Assembly: GCF_000802425.1 (NCBI RefSeq)
Contig: NZ_JRUD01000027.1
Span: 1-64,000, forward strand
From: Pseudomonas flexibilis
GTDB lineage: Bacteria > Pseudomonadota > Gammaproteobacteria > Pseudomonadales > Pseudomonadaceae
DNA length: 64,000 bases
Reading direction: 5' to 3'
Each line of letters opens with the position of its first letter. Position 1 is the first letter of the stretch. The notes under the pieces are model-generated. The model made no database searches. It had not been told where the DNA came from and saw only the letters and a program-made list of their open reading frames with translations. The position numbers were made by a program, and so were the translations under genes. Below are positions 35,626 through 44,607 of the stretch, piece after piece.

Positions 35626-37167
35626 ATGACGCAAGGTAACACTACTGTTTACACCGATATCAGCCCCGCCCAGCTGGTCGAGGAAGCGCTGCGCCGCGGC
35701 GAAGGCCAACTGGCCGCCAACGGTGCACTGGTTGTCCGTACCGGTCACCGCACCGGTCGTTCCCCGGCCGACCGTTTCATCGTCGAAGAGCCGAGCACCC
35801 GCGAACAGATCGGCTGGGGCGCCATCAACCGTCCCTTCCCGGCCGACAAGTTCGACGCCCTGTGGGACCGCGTCGTGGCTTTCAACAACGCCCAGGATCA
35901 TTTCGTCTCCCATGTGCATGTCGGTTCCGCCGGTGAGCACTACCTGCCGGTGAAGATGACCACCCAGACCGCCTGGCAGAACCTGTTCGGCCGTCAGCTG
36001 TTCATCAACCCGCACACCTACAACCCGGCCGGCAAGGACGAGTGGCAGGTGCTCAATGTCGCCAACTTCGAGTGCGTGCCCGAGCGTGACGGCACCAACT
36101 CCGATGGCTGCGTGATCATCAATTTCGCCCAGAAGAAGGTGCTGATCGCCGGCATGCGCTACGCCGGCGAAATGAAGAAGGCGATGTTCTCGGTGCAGAA
36201 CTTCCTGCTGCCGGAGAAGGACGTGCTGCCGATGCACTGCGCCGCCAACATCGGCGAAGACGGCGACGTCACCCTGTTCTTCGGCCTGTCCGGCACCGGC
36301 AAGACCACCCTGTCCGCCGACCCGAGCCGCTACCTGATCGGCGACGACGAGCACGGCTGGGGCGAAGGCGTGGTGTTCAACATCGAAGGCGGTTGCTATG
36401 CCAAGTGCATCGACCTGTCCGAGAAGAACGAGCCGGTGATCTGGAAGGCCATCCAGTTCGGTACCGTGCTGGAAAACGTCGTGCTGGATGACAAGCGCAT
36501 CCCGGACTATGCCGACGACAGCCTGACCCAGAACAGCCGTGCCGCCTATCCGCTGGAATACGTGGAGAAGCGCAGCGAGAAGAACCTGGGTGGCGAGCCG
36601 AAGGCGGTGATCTTCCTGACGTGCGACCTGACCGGCGTGCTGCCGCCCGTGTCGATCCTCAACAACGAGCAGGCTGCCTACCACTTCCTGTCCGGTTACA
36701 CCGCTCTGGTCGGCTCCACCGAAATGGGTTCGGGTGCCGGCATCAAGTCCACCTTCTCCACCTGCTTCGGCGCGCCCTTCTTCCCGCGCCCGGCCGGTGT
36801 CTACGCCGAGCTGCTGATCAAGCGCATCCAGGCATTCGGCTCCAAGGTCTACCTGGTCAACACCGGCTGGACCGGTGGCGGCTACGGCGTCGGCAAGCGC
36901 TTCAGCATCCCGACCACCCGTGCGGTGATCGCTGCGATCCAGAACGGCTCGCTGGTGGGCGCGGAAACCGAGCACCTGCCGATCATCAACCTGGACGTGC
37001 CGAAGGCCGTCGCCGGCGTTGAGACCGAGCTGCTCAATCCGCGCAACACCTGGGCCGACAAGGCTGCCTACGATGCCGCCGCCCGCGAGCTGGCCGGCAA
37101 GTTCGTCACGAACTTCCAGAAGTTCGAGGTGAGCGAAGCCATCCGTAACGCCGGTCCGCAGCTGTAA
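35626..37167 (+). CDS. pckA: phosphoenolpyruvate carboxykinase (ATP)
   Basis: Converts oxaloacetate and ATP to phosphoenolpyruvate, CO2 and ADP, the entry step of gluconeogenesis. The 513 aa product has the kinase-1 motif GLSGTGKTT (220-228), the kinase-2/metal region GDDEHGWG, the substrate block [18 protein letters not shown] near the N-terminus, and [11 protein letters not shown]. Length equals P. aeruginosa PckA. GAGGA six bases before ATG 35626 supports this start. A strong terminator follows at 37186-37210, so the gene is likely monocistronic. A CATAAT box lies near 35537 without a clear -35. Confidence 0.96.
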   Translation: MTQGNTTVYTDISPAQLVEEALRRGEGQLAANGALVVRTGHRTGRSPADRFIVEEPSTREQIGWGAINRPFPADKFDALWDRVVAFNNAQDHFVSHVHVGSAGEHYLPVKMTTQTAWQNLFGRQLFINPHTYNPAGKDEWQVLNVANFECVPERDGTNSDGCVIINFAQKKVLIAGMRYAGEMKKAMFSVQNFLLPEKDVLPMHCAANIGEDGDVTLFFGLSGTGKTTLSADPSRYLIGDDEHGWGEGVVFNIEGGCYAKCIDLSEKNEPVIWKAIQFGTVLENVVLDDKRIPDYADDSLTQNSRAAYPLEYVEKRSEKNLGGEPKAVIFLTCDLTGVLPPVSILNNEQAAYHFLSGYTALVGSTEMGSGAGIKSTFSTCFGAPFFPRPAGVYAELLIKRIQAFGSKVYLVNTGWTGGGYGVGKRFSIPTTRAVIAAIQNGSLVGAETEHLPIINLDVPKAVAGVETELLNPRNTWADKAAYDAAARELAGKFVTNFQKFEVSEAIRNAGPQL

Positions 37168-37185
37168 GCGCCACCTGCTGATGAA

Positions 37186-37210
37186 AGAGCCGCCTTCGGG
37201 CGGCTTTTTC
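37186..37210 (+). terminator. rho-independent terminator after pckA
   Basis: AGCCGCC (37188-37194), TTCG tetraloop, GGCGGCT (37199-37205), then a T-tract. It starts about 20 bp after the pckA stop. Confidence 0.9.
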
Positions 37211-37319
37211 GTGGGTGGCGTGTTTCCGGCCGGCGATGCGGTGTGCATCGACGCCGCGTTCGGCGGCCAAGGCGTTGCCTCGACCGCCCTGCGGTGATGC
37301 GGCCGCGGCCGCCGGGGCG

Positions 37320-38189
37320 CTAAGCCTGCTGCGCGAACCAGTCCAGCGCCTCGTCCCAGAGTGGCTGGGCGGCGGGACGGAAATAGCCCATGTGGCCGAT
37401 ATGGCCGAACGGGGTCGGGTCGATGTCGCGGCGCTGCAGCGGTGCGTTGCGGTAGGCCTGCACAAAGGCATCGCGCGAACGTGGCAGCGCCCACAGGTCG
37501 TCGAGCGTGTTGGCCGCGACGATCGGCGTGCGCACCGTGGCGAAGGGTTCCTCAATGCCGCGCATCTGCGGGTCGTCGAAGAAGTAGCGCGGGAACTTGC
37601 ACCAGCGGCGCCACTGGCGATACACGCCCATCGGCAGGTCCTCGCCCAATCCCAGCATCTTCCAGGGCGAATAGCCCTTCCAGGCGCTGAGTGCCGGGAA
37701 GATCAGATTCCACATCAGCATCACCTTGAGGCGCTCGCCGAGCGGCATCCAGCCATGCCAGCCGGCGCCGGTACCGAACAGGTAGGCGCCGGCGAATCTT
37801 GTGTGGCTGGGCAGCAGGCCGAAGGCATGTCCGCCGAAGGAGTGGCCGACCAGGAACAGCGGCCCCTGCGTTGCGTCGACCTGTTCGACGGCGGCGGCCA
37901 GGTCCTGGCGCGCCCAGTCCAGGTATTCCATCTCGAAGCCCTTCAGGCTGGCGGGCCGGGAGCGGCCGATGCCGCGGTAGTCGAAGGTCAGCACCGCGTA
38001 GCCGTGGCCGCTGGCGTATTCGGCAAAGCGGCGGTAGAAACCCTGCGGCACCCCGGTGGCGCCGGCTACCAGCAGCGTGCCGCGCAGCGGACCGCTGGCG
38101 GCGAAGCGGGTACCGGTCAGCGGGTAGCCGTCCAGGGCGTTGAAGGTGACGGTCTCGGTGCGCGGGGCGCTATCAACGCAGCTGTTCAT
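37320..38189 (-). CDS. alpha/beta-fold hydrolase
   Basis: A 289 aa alpha/beta hydrolase. The nucleophile elbow is GHSFGG with S117. The oxyanion region is around VAGATGVPQGFY, and the strand TFDYRGIGRS is typical of the serine aminopeptidase S33/COG4757 type. A catalytic His is likely in GHIGHMGYF near the C-terminus (about 262-270). No signal peptide. Its ATG overlaps the stop of the TetR gene (ATGA), so regulator and hydrolase are one operon. Substrate unknown; short-chain or aromatic esters are common for the family. Confidence 0.8.
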   Translation of the reverse strand: MNSCVDSAPRTETVTFNALDGYPLTGTRFAASGPLRGTLLVAGATGVPQGFYRRFAEYASGHGYAVLTFDYRGIGRSRPASLKGFEMEYLDWARQDLAAAVEQVDATQGPLFLVGHSFGGHAFGLLPSHTRFAGAYLFGTGAGWHGWMPLGERLKVMLMWNLIFPALSAWKGYSPWKMLGLGEDLPMGVYRQWRRWCKFPRYFFDDPQMRGIEEPFATVRTPIVAANTLDDLWALPRSRDAFVQAYRNAPLQRRDIDPTPFGHIGHMGYFRPAAQPLWDEALDWFAQQA

Positions 38190-38782
38190 GGGGACTCCGG
38201 GTTCTTGTTGTTTCGTTCGTGCTGCAGCAGGTCCAGCAGCAGACCGGTGGTGATCGTCATGGTCGCGCCATCGCCGGCGACACGCGCCTGCAGCAGGGCG
38301 CCTTCGTAGGCGGAGAGCACCAGCGTGGCCAGCGCCTGGGCGCGGGGCGGTGCAATGCCGAGGCGCTCCAGCAAGCCGCTCACGGCCAGGCGCAGGCGCG
38401 CGAAGCCTTGGGCCAGTGCGCCGCGCAGCATGTCGTCGTCCGCCGTGGATTCCAGCGCGACGGTGGCCAGCGGGCAGCCCCGTTCGAAGCCGCTGTCACG
38501 CAGCAGTCGCTCGGCCTGGCCCAGCCAGTCGGCCAGCGCCTGCAGCGGTTCGGGTTGTTCGGCCAGTGCGGCCAGCGAGCCTTCGAGGCGCGTCACCACC
38601 CGGTCGATGGCCGCCACCGCCAATTCGGTCTTGCCGCCGGGGAAATGGTGATAGAGCACGCCCTTGGGGCTGGCCGCCTGGCTGAGCAGTTCGTTGAGGC
38701 CGACGCCATGCAGACCCTTGCGCTGCAGGGCGTCGGCCATGGCGGCAATCAGCCGGTCCCGGGAGGTCATGGATGCGTTCAT
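38186..38782 (-). CDS. TetR/AcrR-family repressor
   Basis: A 198 aa TetR regulator. The N-terminal helix-turn-helix is LHGVGLNELLSQAASPKGVLYHHFPGGKTEL (about 24-54), with the KGVLYHHF recognition helix of the LmrA/YxaF subgroup. The ligand domain is leucine-rich and holds CPLATVALE, seen in electrophile-sensing relatives (a Cys near 104). Start ATG 38782 or the ATG four codons later; neither has a strong ribosome site. A perfect palindrome, probably its own operator, lies 14 bp upstream, between it and the divergent aldo/keto reductase gene. It is translationally coupled to the hydrolase. Confidence 0.85.
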   Translation of the reverse strand: MNASMTSRDRLIAAMADALQRKGLHGVGLNELLSQAASPKGVLYHHFPGGKTELAVAAIDRVVTRLEGSLAALAEQPEPLQALADWLGQAERLLRDSGFERGCPLATVALESTADDDMLRGALAQGFARLRLAVSGLLERLGIAPPRAQALATLVLSAYEGALLQARVAGDGATMTITTGLLLDLLQHERNNKNPESP

Positions 38783-38795
38783 GGACGGAACTCTA

Positions 38796-38811
38796 TAGAC
38801 CGTTTGGTCTA
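38796..38811. promoter_or_regulatory. TetR-type operator palindrome
   Basis: TAGACC (38796-38801), GTTT, GGTCTA (38806-38811): a perfect 16-bp inverted repeat. It equals the TAGACC-N4-GGTCTA consensus known for NemR-like TetR repressors. It lies between the repressor gene and the divergent reductase and could control both. Confidence 0.7.
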
Positions 38812-38894
38812 GTCGCAAGCCGCGCGGTAATCCGCCGGGGTGAATGCGTGTCGGGGACTGCTGTCACACAGGCATTGCTTGCCGAGGATCCGTC

Positions 38895-39806
38895 ATGCCG
38901 AGCCGTCGCCAGTTCCTCCTGAATGCCACCCTGCTGGCCGCCCTCGCCCAACTGCCGTGCGGCCCCCTGTGGGCGCAGACGCGGCTGCAGCAGCGCGCCA
39001 TTCCCTCTACTGGCGAGCCGCTGCCCGTGATTGGATTGGGCACCTCGCGTACCCATGATGTGCCGCTGGATGACGAGGCCCTGCAGCCGTTGCTGGAGGT
39101 ACTGAAGACGTTGGTCAACGGCGGCGCGCGGCTGATCGATACCGCGCCCAGCTACGGCAATGCCGAGCGGGTGTGCGGGCGTCTGGTGGAGCAGTTGGCG
39201 GTGCGCGACAAGGTGTTCTTCGCCACCAAGGTCTCCGCGAGCGGCGAGCAGGCCGGTCGCCGTCAGCTGGAGTCCAGCTTCCGGGCGCTACAGACTCCGC
39301 AGATCGATCTGGTACAGGTGCACAATCTGCAGGACACGCGCACCCAGTTGAAGCTGCTGCGCGAACAGAAGGCGCTTGGGCGCATCCGCTACCTCGGCAT
39401 CACCCACTACCGCGAGGCCGCCCAACAGGACGTGCTGGACGTGCTGGCCAAGGAGCCGGGCATCGACTTCGTGCAGATCAACTACTCGGTGGGCGAGCGG
39501 CTGGCCGAGCAGCGCCTGCTGCCCTGGTGCGCGGACCACGGCATCGCCGTGCTGATCAACCGGCCGTTCGCGCGCGGGCAGCTGCTGTCGCGGGTCAGGG
39601 ACCGGCCGCTGCCGGACTGGGCGATGGAGGTGGATGCCACCTCCTGGGCGCAACTGCTGCTCAAGTTCATCCTCGCGCAGCCGGCGGTGACTGCGGTGAT
39701 CCCGGCCACCTCCAACCCGCGCTACATGGCCGACAACCTGCTTGCCGGGCGCGGGCGCCTGCCGGATGCGAGGCTGCGTGAGCGGATCGTCGCGGCCTTC
39801 GCCTGA
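38895..39806 (+). CDS. Tat-exported aldo/keto reductase
   Basis: A 303 aa aldo/keto reductase with a probable twin-arginine signal: MPSRRQFLL then a hydrophobic run and a cleavage site near PLWAQ (26-28). The AKR catalytic tetrad is complete: D82, Y87 (IDTAPSYGNAE), K112 (FFATKVS) and H143 (VQVHNLQD). AGGA lies before ATG 38895. Such periplasmic AKRs are a recognised small group; cofactor source in the periplasm is unclear, so NADPH may be loaded before Tat export. It is divergent from the tetR-hydrolase pair and overlaps the following transporter gene by about 40 bp. The substrate is unknown. Confidence 0.8.
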   Translation: MPSRRQFLLNATLLAALAQLPCGPLWAQTRLQQRAIPSTGEPLPVIGLGTSRTHDVPLDDEALQPLLEVLKTLVNGGARLIDTAPSYGNAERVCGRLVEQLAVRDKVFFATKVSASGEQAGRRQLESSFRALQTPQIDLVQVHNLQDTRTQLKLLREQKALGRIRYLGITHYREAAQQDVLDVLAKEPGIDFVQINYSVGERLAEQRLLPWCADHGIAVLINRPFARGQLLSRVRDRPLPDWAMEVDATSWAQLLLKFILAQPAVTAVIPATSNPRYMADNLLAGRGRLPDARLRERIVAAFA

Positions 39807-41100
39807 CGGTCGGCAGCCTGTCGAGCGGCTGGCGCGGCTGATCGACGCGCGACGGGCCGAGCTGCCGGCGGCGCTGGTCGGCTTCGCGCTGTTCCTGTGC
39901 CTGTTCTCGGGCTACTTCATGCTGCGGCCGCTGCGCGAGGCCATGGGCATCCAGGGCGGGGTCGAGCACCTGCAGTGGCTGTTCACCGCCACCTTCCTGA
40001 GCATGCTGGTGGCCGTGCCACTGTTTGCCTGGCTGAGCGCCCGTGTGCCACGGGTGCGCTACCTCGATTGGGTATACGGCTTCTTCGCCACGCATCTGGC
40101 GGGCTTCGCGCTGCTGTTCGCCGTGCAGCCCGACCACGTCTGGCTGGCGCGCGCCTTCTTCGTGTGGATCTCGGTCTACAACCTGTTCGTGATCTCCGTG
40201 GCCTGGAGCCTGATGGCGGATGTCTTCGACGGGCAGCAAGCCAAGCGGCTGTTCGCCTTCATCGCCGCCGGTGCCAGTGTCGGTGGCTTGCTCGGCCCCA
40301 TGCTGAGCGCGCTGCTGGTGGGGCGCCTGGGCACCGCCGGGCTGCTGGTGCTGGCCGCCCTGTTGCTGCTGCTGGCGCTGGGCTGCAAGCACTATCTGAT
40401 GGGCTGGCGCGAGCGGGACGGCGCCGGGCGTCCCGGCGCGCCACCCGCCGAGAGCAGTCGGCGGCCGATTCCCGGCAATCCCTTCAGTGGCCTGACCCTG
40501 CTGCTGCGCTCCCGTTACCTGGCGGGCATCGCATTGTTCGTGGTGCTGCTGTCGACCACCACCACCTTCCTGTATTTCGAGCAGGCCCGCCTGGTGGGCG
40601 CGCTGTTTCCTGAGCGCGCCAGCCAGGTGCGGGTGTTCGCGCTGATCGACCTGATCGTGCAGGCCGGCGCGCTGATCGCCCAGTTGTTCATCACCGGGCG
40701 GGTCGCCAAGCGCCTGGGCGTGCGCGTGCTGCTCTCGGTGGTGCCCCTGCTGGTGTGTCTGGGCTTTCTCGGGCTGGCGCTGGCGCCGGTGTTTGCGCTG
40801 CTGGCGGCGCTGATGGTGGTGCGACGCATCGGCGAATATGCCTTCGTCCGACCGGGGCGCGAAATGCTCTTCGCGCCGCTGGATGCGCAGAGCAAGTACA
40901 GGGCCAAGAATGTCATCGACACGCTGGTGTACCGCGGCGGCGACGTGGCCAGCGCCTGGCTGAAGAGCGGTCTGGATGCCCTGGGTCACGGGCCGCTGCC
41001 GGTGGCCCTGGTGGGCGCCGGGTGTGCGGCGCTATGGGGCTGGCTGGGCTGGCGCCTCGGACGTCGAGCCGATGCGCTCAGCGCCGCGCCTCAGCAGTAG
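39766..41100 (+). CDS. nucleotide-translocase-like MFS membrane transporter
   Basis: A polytopic protein of about 444 aa with around twelve helices. The N-terminal block YFMLRPLREAMGIQGGVEHLQWLFTATF is split by about ten residues and matches the COG3202 (ATP/ADP translocase-like) MFS group found in free-living proteobacteria. Other landmarks are SRSGxx-free MFS loops, AFIAAGASVGGLLGPML and VLIGRV-like basic loops. Actual substrate is unknown, and nucleotide exchange is not assumed. The start is ambiguous: ATG 39766 or GTG 39778, both inside the reductase gene; the first strong helix begins near residue 38. The stop overlaps the convergent diguanylate cyclase gene by ten bases. Confidence 0.75.
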   Translation: MRGCVSGSSRPSPDGRQPVERLARLIDARRAELPAALVGFALFLCLFSGYFMLRPLREAMGIQGGVEHLQWLFTATFLSMLVAVPLFAWLSARVPRVRYLDWVYGFFATHLAGFALLFAVQPDHVWLARAFFVWISVYNLFVISVAWSLMADVFDGQQAKRLFAFIAAGASVGGLLGPMLSALLVGRLGTAGLLVLAALLLLLALGCKHYLMGWRERDGAGRPGAPPAESSRRPIPGNPFSGLTLLLRSRYLAGIALFVVLLSTTTTFLYFEQARLVGALFPERASQVRVFALIDLIVQAGALIAQLFITGRVAKRLGVRVLLSVVPLLVCLGFLGLALAPVFALLAALMVVRRIGEYAFVRPGREMLFAPLDAQSKYRAKNVIDTLVYRGGDVASAWLKSGLDALGHGPLPVALVGAGCAALWGWLGWRLGRRADALSAAPQQ

Positions 41101-42290
41101 GCTCTCTGGGCGCAGGACTCCGGCTCGGGCTGGCCGTCCGGGGTGGAGCAGATCTGGTCGCGCCCGCCGGTCTTGGCGCGGTACATGCGGTGGTCGGCCA
41201 GTTCCAGCAATGCGGTGGGGGACGCCACGCGATCGGCGCAGCGCTCCGACAGGCCGATGCTGGCGGTGAGCCGCGTGCCGTCCGGGCGCACGCCCAGGCC
41301 GGATTCGGTCAGGCGCTGCAGGGCGCGGCGCGCCTGGTTCATGTCGGTGTTGGGCATCACCAGCAGGAACTCCTCGCCGCCCCAGCGCAGCAGGGTGTCG
41401 GAGCCGCGCATGCGCGTCTGCAGGTTGTTGGTGAACGCCTGCAGCACCCGGTCCCCGGCTTCGTGGCCGTAGGTGTCGTTGATTGCCTTGAAGTGATCGA
41501 TGTCGAAGAAGGCCAGCGCGAGGCAGCCATTGTTCTGCTCGGCATTGCTCCACAGCAGGTGGAGGATTTCCGTGCCGCTGCCGCGCGACAGGATGCCGGT
41601 CAGCGGATCGCGGATTGCCTGGCGCACCAGGGCGATCATGAAGGCCAGCTGGCTCATGCAGGCCAGCGCGGTGACACCGGCGATCAGCACCAGCAGCCAG
41701 TAGCCGCCGGCGTAGGACGGCCAGTTGAGCACCGGCCAATTCAGGAAGCCGGCCAGGCCCTGGGCGAGCAGCAGCGTGCTGGCCAGAACCAGATTCTCCG
41801 CCAGGGTCAGCGGGAAGATGGCCAGGCCGGCCATCAGCACGAAGGGCAGGAAGGCGTAGCCGGTGGCCACCGCCGCCGAGAAGGGTTCAAGCTGGTGCCC
41901 GGTGATCAGGGTGTGTGACACCACGTAGAACACCGTGGGGATGAAGAACAGGATGGCGATGGCCCGGTAGGCATCCAGCAGGTTGCCATTGGGACGATAG
42001 AACACCAGCAGGCTGGCGAAGGCCATCGAGGCCAGCAGGCGGGACACCGCCAGGCTGGACCACAGCGGGTAATCGAAGACGATGAGGTCGATCACGCTCC
42101 ACAACGGCGTGAGCAGCGCGAACAGGAAGGCAAACAGGCGCACGCGATTGACGATCATGGTTGCTCGGCGCTGGCTGAGCAGTAACGAATGGCGGTTCGG
42201 CAGCAGCAGTTGCGGAAACTCGACGGCCTTGAGCTCGTTGGGCAGCAGCGAGGCAAGACGCCGGATGAGCAGATCGAAGGGCTTGGGCAT
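41091..42290 (-). CDS. membrane-anchored diguanylate cyclase (GGDEF)
   Basis: A 399 aa protein that would make cyclic-di-GMP. Six or seven hydrophobic segments (about 48-222) form a sensor domain; the GGDEF domain follows (about 225-380) with the active-site loop GGEEF at 304-308 and an inhibitory I-site RGSD at 295-298, five residues before it. Residues FFDIDHFKAINDTYGHEAGD contact GTP and metal. The active and inhibitory sites are intact, so an active, product-inhibited enzyme is expected. It lies next to the DnaA-box-like region, and by memory the P. aeruginosa counterpart is PA0338. The ribosome site is weak. Confidence 0.9.
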   Translation of the reverse strand: MPKPFDLLIRRLASLLPNELKAVEFPQLLLPNRHSLLLSQRRATMIVNRVRLFAFLFALLTPLWSVIDLIVFDYPLWSSLAVSRLLASMAFASLLVFYRPNGNLLDAYRAIAILFFIPTVFYVVSHTLITGHQLEPFSAAVATGYAFLPFVLMAGLAIFPLTLAENLVLASTLLLAQGLAGFLNWPVLNWPSYAGGYWLLVLIAGVTALACMSQLAFMIALVRQAIRDPLTGILSRGSGTEILHLLWSNAEQNNGCLALAFFDIDHFKAINDTYGHEAGDRVLQAFTNNLQTRMRGSDTLLRWGGEEFLLVMPNTDMNQARRALQRLTESGLGVRPDGTRLTASIGLSERCADRVASPTALLELADHRMYRAKTGGRDQICSTPDGQPEPESCAQRAYC

Positions 42291-42625
42291 TTTATTGTTG
42301 GACCTTCACGTGATTGGGCGCTGCATCCGAGCAAAACCCTGCCGCAGCGGGCTGGGGACTGGTTCCTTCAGGTCCTTAACCCACCCGCAGTGCCGGCTGG
42401 CGGCACCGCAGCGTTTCGCTCGCACGCAAGGAGTAAGGCCAGGCATGACCGTACCCTTCGGATCGGATGCCGTATCTGCCTAACCTGTCACAGACTTACG
42501 TGGAAAATCATGAGCTGGATCAACGAAGATGGCAGAGTGGCATCTGGTCGCAGCAGGGATGGCCAAAAAAAAGCCAGATGGCTACGGCGCACAGGCCATC
42601 GCATGCGCAGCGGCGCGCCAACAGC

Positions 42626-42634
42626 TTATGCACA
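42626..42634 (+). promoter_or_regulatory. DnaA-box-like site 1
   Basis: TTATGCACA, one mismatch from the DnaA box consensus TTATCCACA, preceded by CAACAGC and followed by GGG. Confidence 0.55.
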
Positions 42635-42796
42635 GGGCTATCCCCCGCCTGTGGGGAAAACCGCAGAAGGGCGGCGCCGTTCGGAATGCGCTCCCGAGGG
42701 GCTCCGGTGGGCCGATAACCGCAGGCGGACTGGTCGAAATTTCAACGACTTACGCTAAGCCCCGGTGCAGAGCGGCGCATTGACCGGCTCAACAGC

Positions 42797-42805
42797 TTAT
42801 CCACA
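42797..42805 (+). promoter_or_regulatory. DnaA-box-like site 2
   Basis: A perfect TTATCCACA consensus DnaA box, preceded by CAACAGC as in site 1, 171 bp further on. Confidence 0.65.
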
Positions 42806-42909
42806 GATTGTTCCCCGGAAACGGTGGGAAACCGACCATGGGCGGGTGAAAAAACGTCCGCCGCCGGCCAGCCCCCGGCAGCTGTGCTTCAAGGGAGCCG
42901 GTCAACAGC

Positions 42910-42918
42910 TTGTCCACA
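42910..42918 (+). promoter_or_regulatory. DnaA-box-like site 3
   Basis: TTGTCCACA, one mismatch from consensus, with the same CAACAGC prefix, 113 bp after site 2 and 28 bp from the end of the NRDE gene. Confidence 0.55.
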
Positions 42919-42945
42919 GGATGATCCAACGAAGCTGGGCATAAC

Positions 42946-43692
42946 TCACAGCGTCAGAGAAACCTCGCCGAGCCGGGCGCCATTGGGGCCGAAGCGACGT
43001 TCGTGGAACTCGCGCCGGCCGTCGGCTTGCACGATCAGCACGCTGCTGGCCCGGGTGCCGTAATGGGCGCTGGCGATGAACACGCTGGACAGCAGGCGCT
43101 CGGTGTCCAGGCCGACGCCGGTGTTCGGCAGGTGGGCGTCGTCGGCCGGTGTGGGATCAGCCAGCAGGTCCATCAGGTTCCCGGGGTGCGGCGTGTCCAG
43201 GCGCTGCGCCAGGGCCTGGCGGGCGCGTACCAGCTTTGGCCACGGCGTATCCAGGGCGGCATTGCACAGGCCGTAGACACCGGCGCCCAGCTCGCGAGGC
43301 TGAGCTTCGCGTGCGTGCAGGTAACAGAGTCGCTCGGTATCGCCCACCAGCAGATTGAAGCCGCTGTATTCGCCGGTGCGCCGTGCAACCTCGGCCAGGT
43401 AGTCCTGCGGCGAGCAGTCCCCGCGCAGGAAGCCCGCCACCAACTCGCCCCGGGAGCGCAGTCCCAGCGGTTGTCCGGGATCGCGGATATTGGTCAGCGC
43501 GGCGAAACGGCCGTCGGGGCCGACACCCATCCAGGTGCCGCCTGCTTCCAGATCGCGCCCGGCATACACGCCGGGCGCCTCGTCCCAGTGCGCCAGCGGC
43601 AGGCTGGGACGGGCATGGAACTCGTCACGGTTGGCGGCGACCACCAGCGGCAGCGCGTGGCCGGGGCGCCAGGCGAACAGGATCAGACACAT
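42946..43692 (-). CDS. NRDE (TANGO2-like) family protein
   Basis: A 248 aa protein of the NRDE/TANGO2 family, widespread and recently linked to haem or lipid/CoA metabolism in eukaryotes. The hallmark AANRDEFHARP stands at about 18-28. The protein begins with Cys2, as in many family members where the Cys could become N-terminal. GGTWMGVGPDGRFAALTNIR and YSGFNLLVGD are further family blocks. The ATG at 43692 is preferred over one two codons upstream because of the MCLILFAW start. Biochemical role in bacteria is not established. It is followed by the DnaA-box-like region. Confidence 0.85.
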   Translation of the reverse strand: MCLILFAWRPGHALPLVVAANRDEFHARPSLPLAHWDEAPGVYAGRDLEAGGTWMGVGPDGRFAALTNIRDPGQPLGLRSRGELVAGFLRGDCSPQDYLAEVARRTGEYSGFNLLVGDTERLCYLHAREAQPRELGAGVYGLCNAALDTPWPKLVRARQALAQRLDTPHPGNLMDLLADPTPADDAHLPNTGVGLDTERLLSSVFIASAHYGTRASSVLIVQADGRREFHERRFGPNGARLGEVSLTL

Positions 43693-43814
43693 GTGCATTA
43701 CCCAGAGCGATGACCGGCCCAGCTTGCCGCCGGGTCGGTGTCACGGCAAGGGCTGCCGGTAGCTGCCGCCGGGCGCTTTGCTCTACCATGCCGGCTTCGT
43801 TTCCGGGGGCTGGC

Positions 43815-44597
43815 ATGGAATTTCTAATCTATCTCGTTCTGGGGGCCTGTGCCGGTGTGCTGGCCGGGTTGTTCGGCGTCGGCGGCGGGCTGATCATCGT
43901 GCCGGTGCTGGTGTTCAGCTTCACCGCCCAGGGCTTCGCCCCCGAGGTGCTCACCCACCTGGCGGTGGGCACCTCGCTGGCCACCATCGTGTTCACCTCC
44001 ATCAATTCCATTCGCGCGCACCACAAGCGCGGCGCGGTGCTCTGGCCGCTGGTTGGCTGGATGACCGCAGGCATCGTGGTCGGCGCCGCGCTGGGCAGCC
44101 TCACCGCCGACTGGCTGCAGGGCGAGGTGCTGCAGAAGATCATCGGCGTGTTCGCCATCAGCATGGCCATCCAGATGGGCTTCAACCTGCAACCCAAGGC
44201 CGGCGGCGCGGTGCCCGGCAAGGTCGGCCTGAGTGTGGCCGGCACCGTGATCGGCTGGGCCTCGGCGATCTTCGGTATCGGCGGCGGCTCGCTGACCGTG
44301 CCGTTCCTCAACTGGCGCAGCGTGCCCATGCAGCAGGCAGTGGCCACTTCCGCCGCCTGCGGCCTGCCGATCGCCATCGCCGGCGCCATCAGCTTCATGG
44401 TGGTCGGGATGGATGCCCCACACCTGCCGGCATGGAGTGTCGGCTACGTTTACCTGCCGGCGGTGGTCGGCATTGCGCTGACCAGCATGTTCTTCGCGCG
44501 TTTCGGGGCTACCCTGGCGCATCGTCTGTCCCCGCTGATGCTCAAGCGCCTGTTCGCGGTGCTGCTGGTGTGTGTGGGCACCAATTTCCTGATTTGA
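43815..44597 (+). CDS. TSUP/TauE-SafE family permease
   Basis: A 260 aa integral membrane protein of the sulfite exporter TauE/SafE (DUF81) family with about eight helices. The repeated family motif is visible: [15 protein letters not shown] near 19-33 and [16 protein letters not shown] near 153-168, with [15 protein letters not shown] between. Members export or import sulfur or organo-acid anions; the substrate here is unknown. GGGGG precedes the ATG. lgt begins 10 bp after the stop, suggesting an operon TSUP-lgt. By memory the same pair occurs in P. aeruginosa (PA0340-PA0341). Confidence 0.88.
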   Translation: MEFLIYLVLGACAGVLAGLFGVGGGLIIVPVLVFSFTAQGFAPEVLTHLAVGTSLATIVFTSINSIRAHHKRGAVLWPLVGWMTAGIVVGAALGSLTADWLQGEVLQKIIGVFAISMAIQMGFNLQPKAGGAVPGKVGLSVAGTVIGWASAIFGIGGGSLTVPFLNWRSVPMQQAVATSAACGLPIAIAGAISFMVVGMDAPHLPAWSVGYVYLPAVVGIALTSMFFARFGATLAHRLSPLMLKRLFAVLLVCVGTNFLI

Positions 44598-44607
44598 GGA
44601 GTGTCGG

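Larger units (their letters stand above)
42291..42945. other. 655-bp gene-free region with three DnaA-box-like units
   Basis: No convincing gene is present between the diguanylate cyclase and NRDE genes; the short open frames look like chance. Three copies of CAACAGCTT(A/G)TNCACA sit at 42619-42634, 42790-42805 and 42903-42918. The first two are followed by a similar segment with a C-run then a G-run and AAACCG. An imperfect inverted repeat (CATCTGG at 42541, CCAGATG at 42574) surrounds an A8 tract. The region may bind DnaA or carry a small RNA; neither is shown. Confidence 0.6.

Noticed and set aside
42291-42945. Chromosomal oriC
   Set aside because: No dnaA, dnaN, rpmH or AT-rich unwinding region nearby, and only three boxes.
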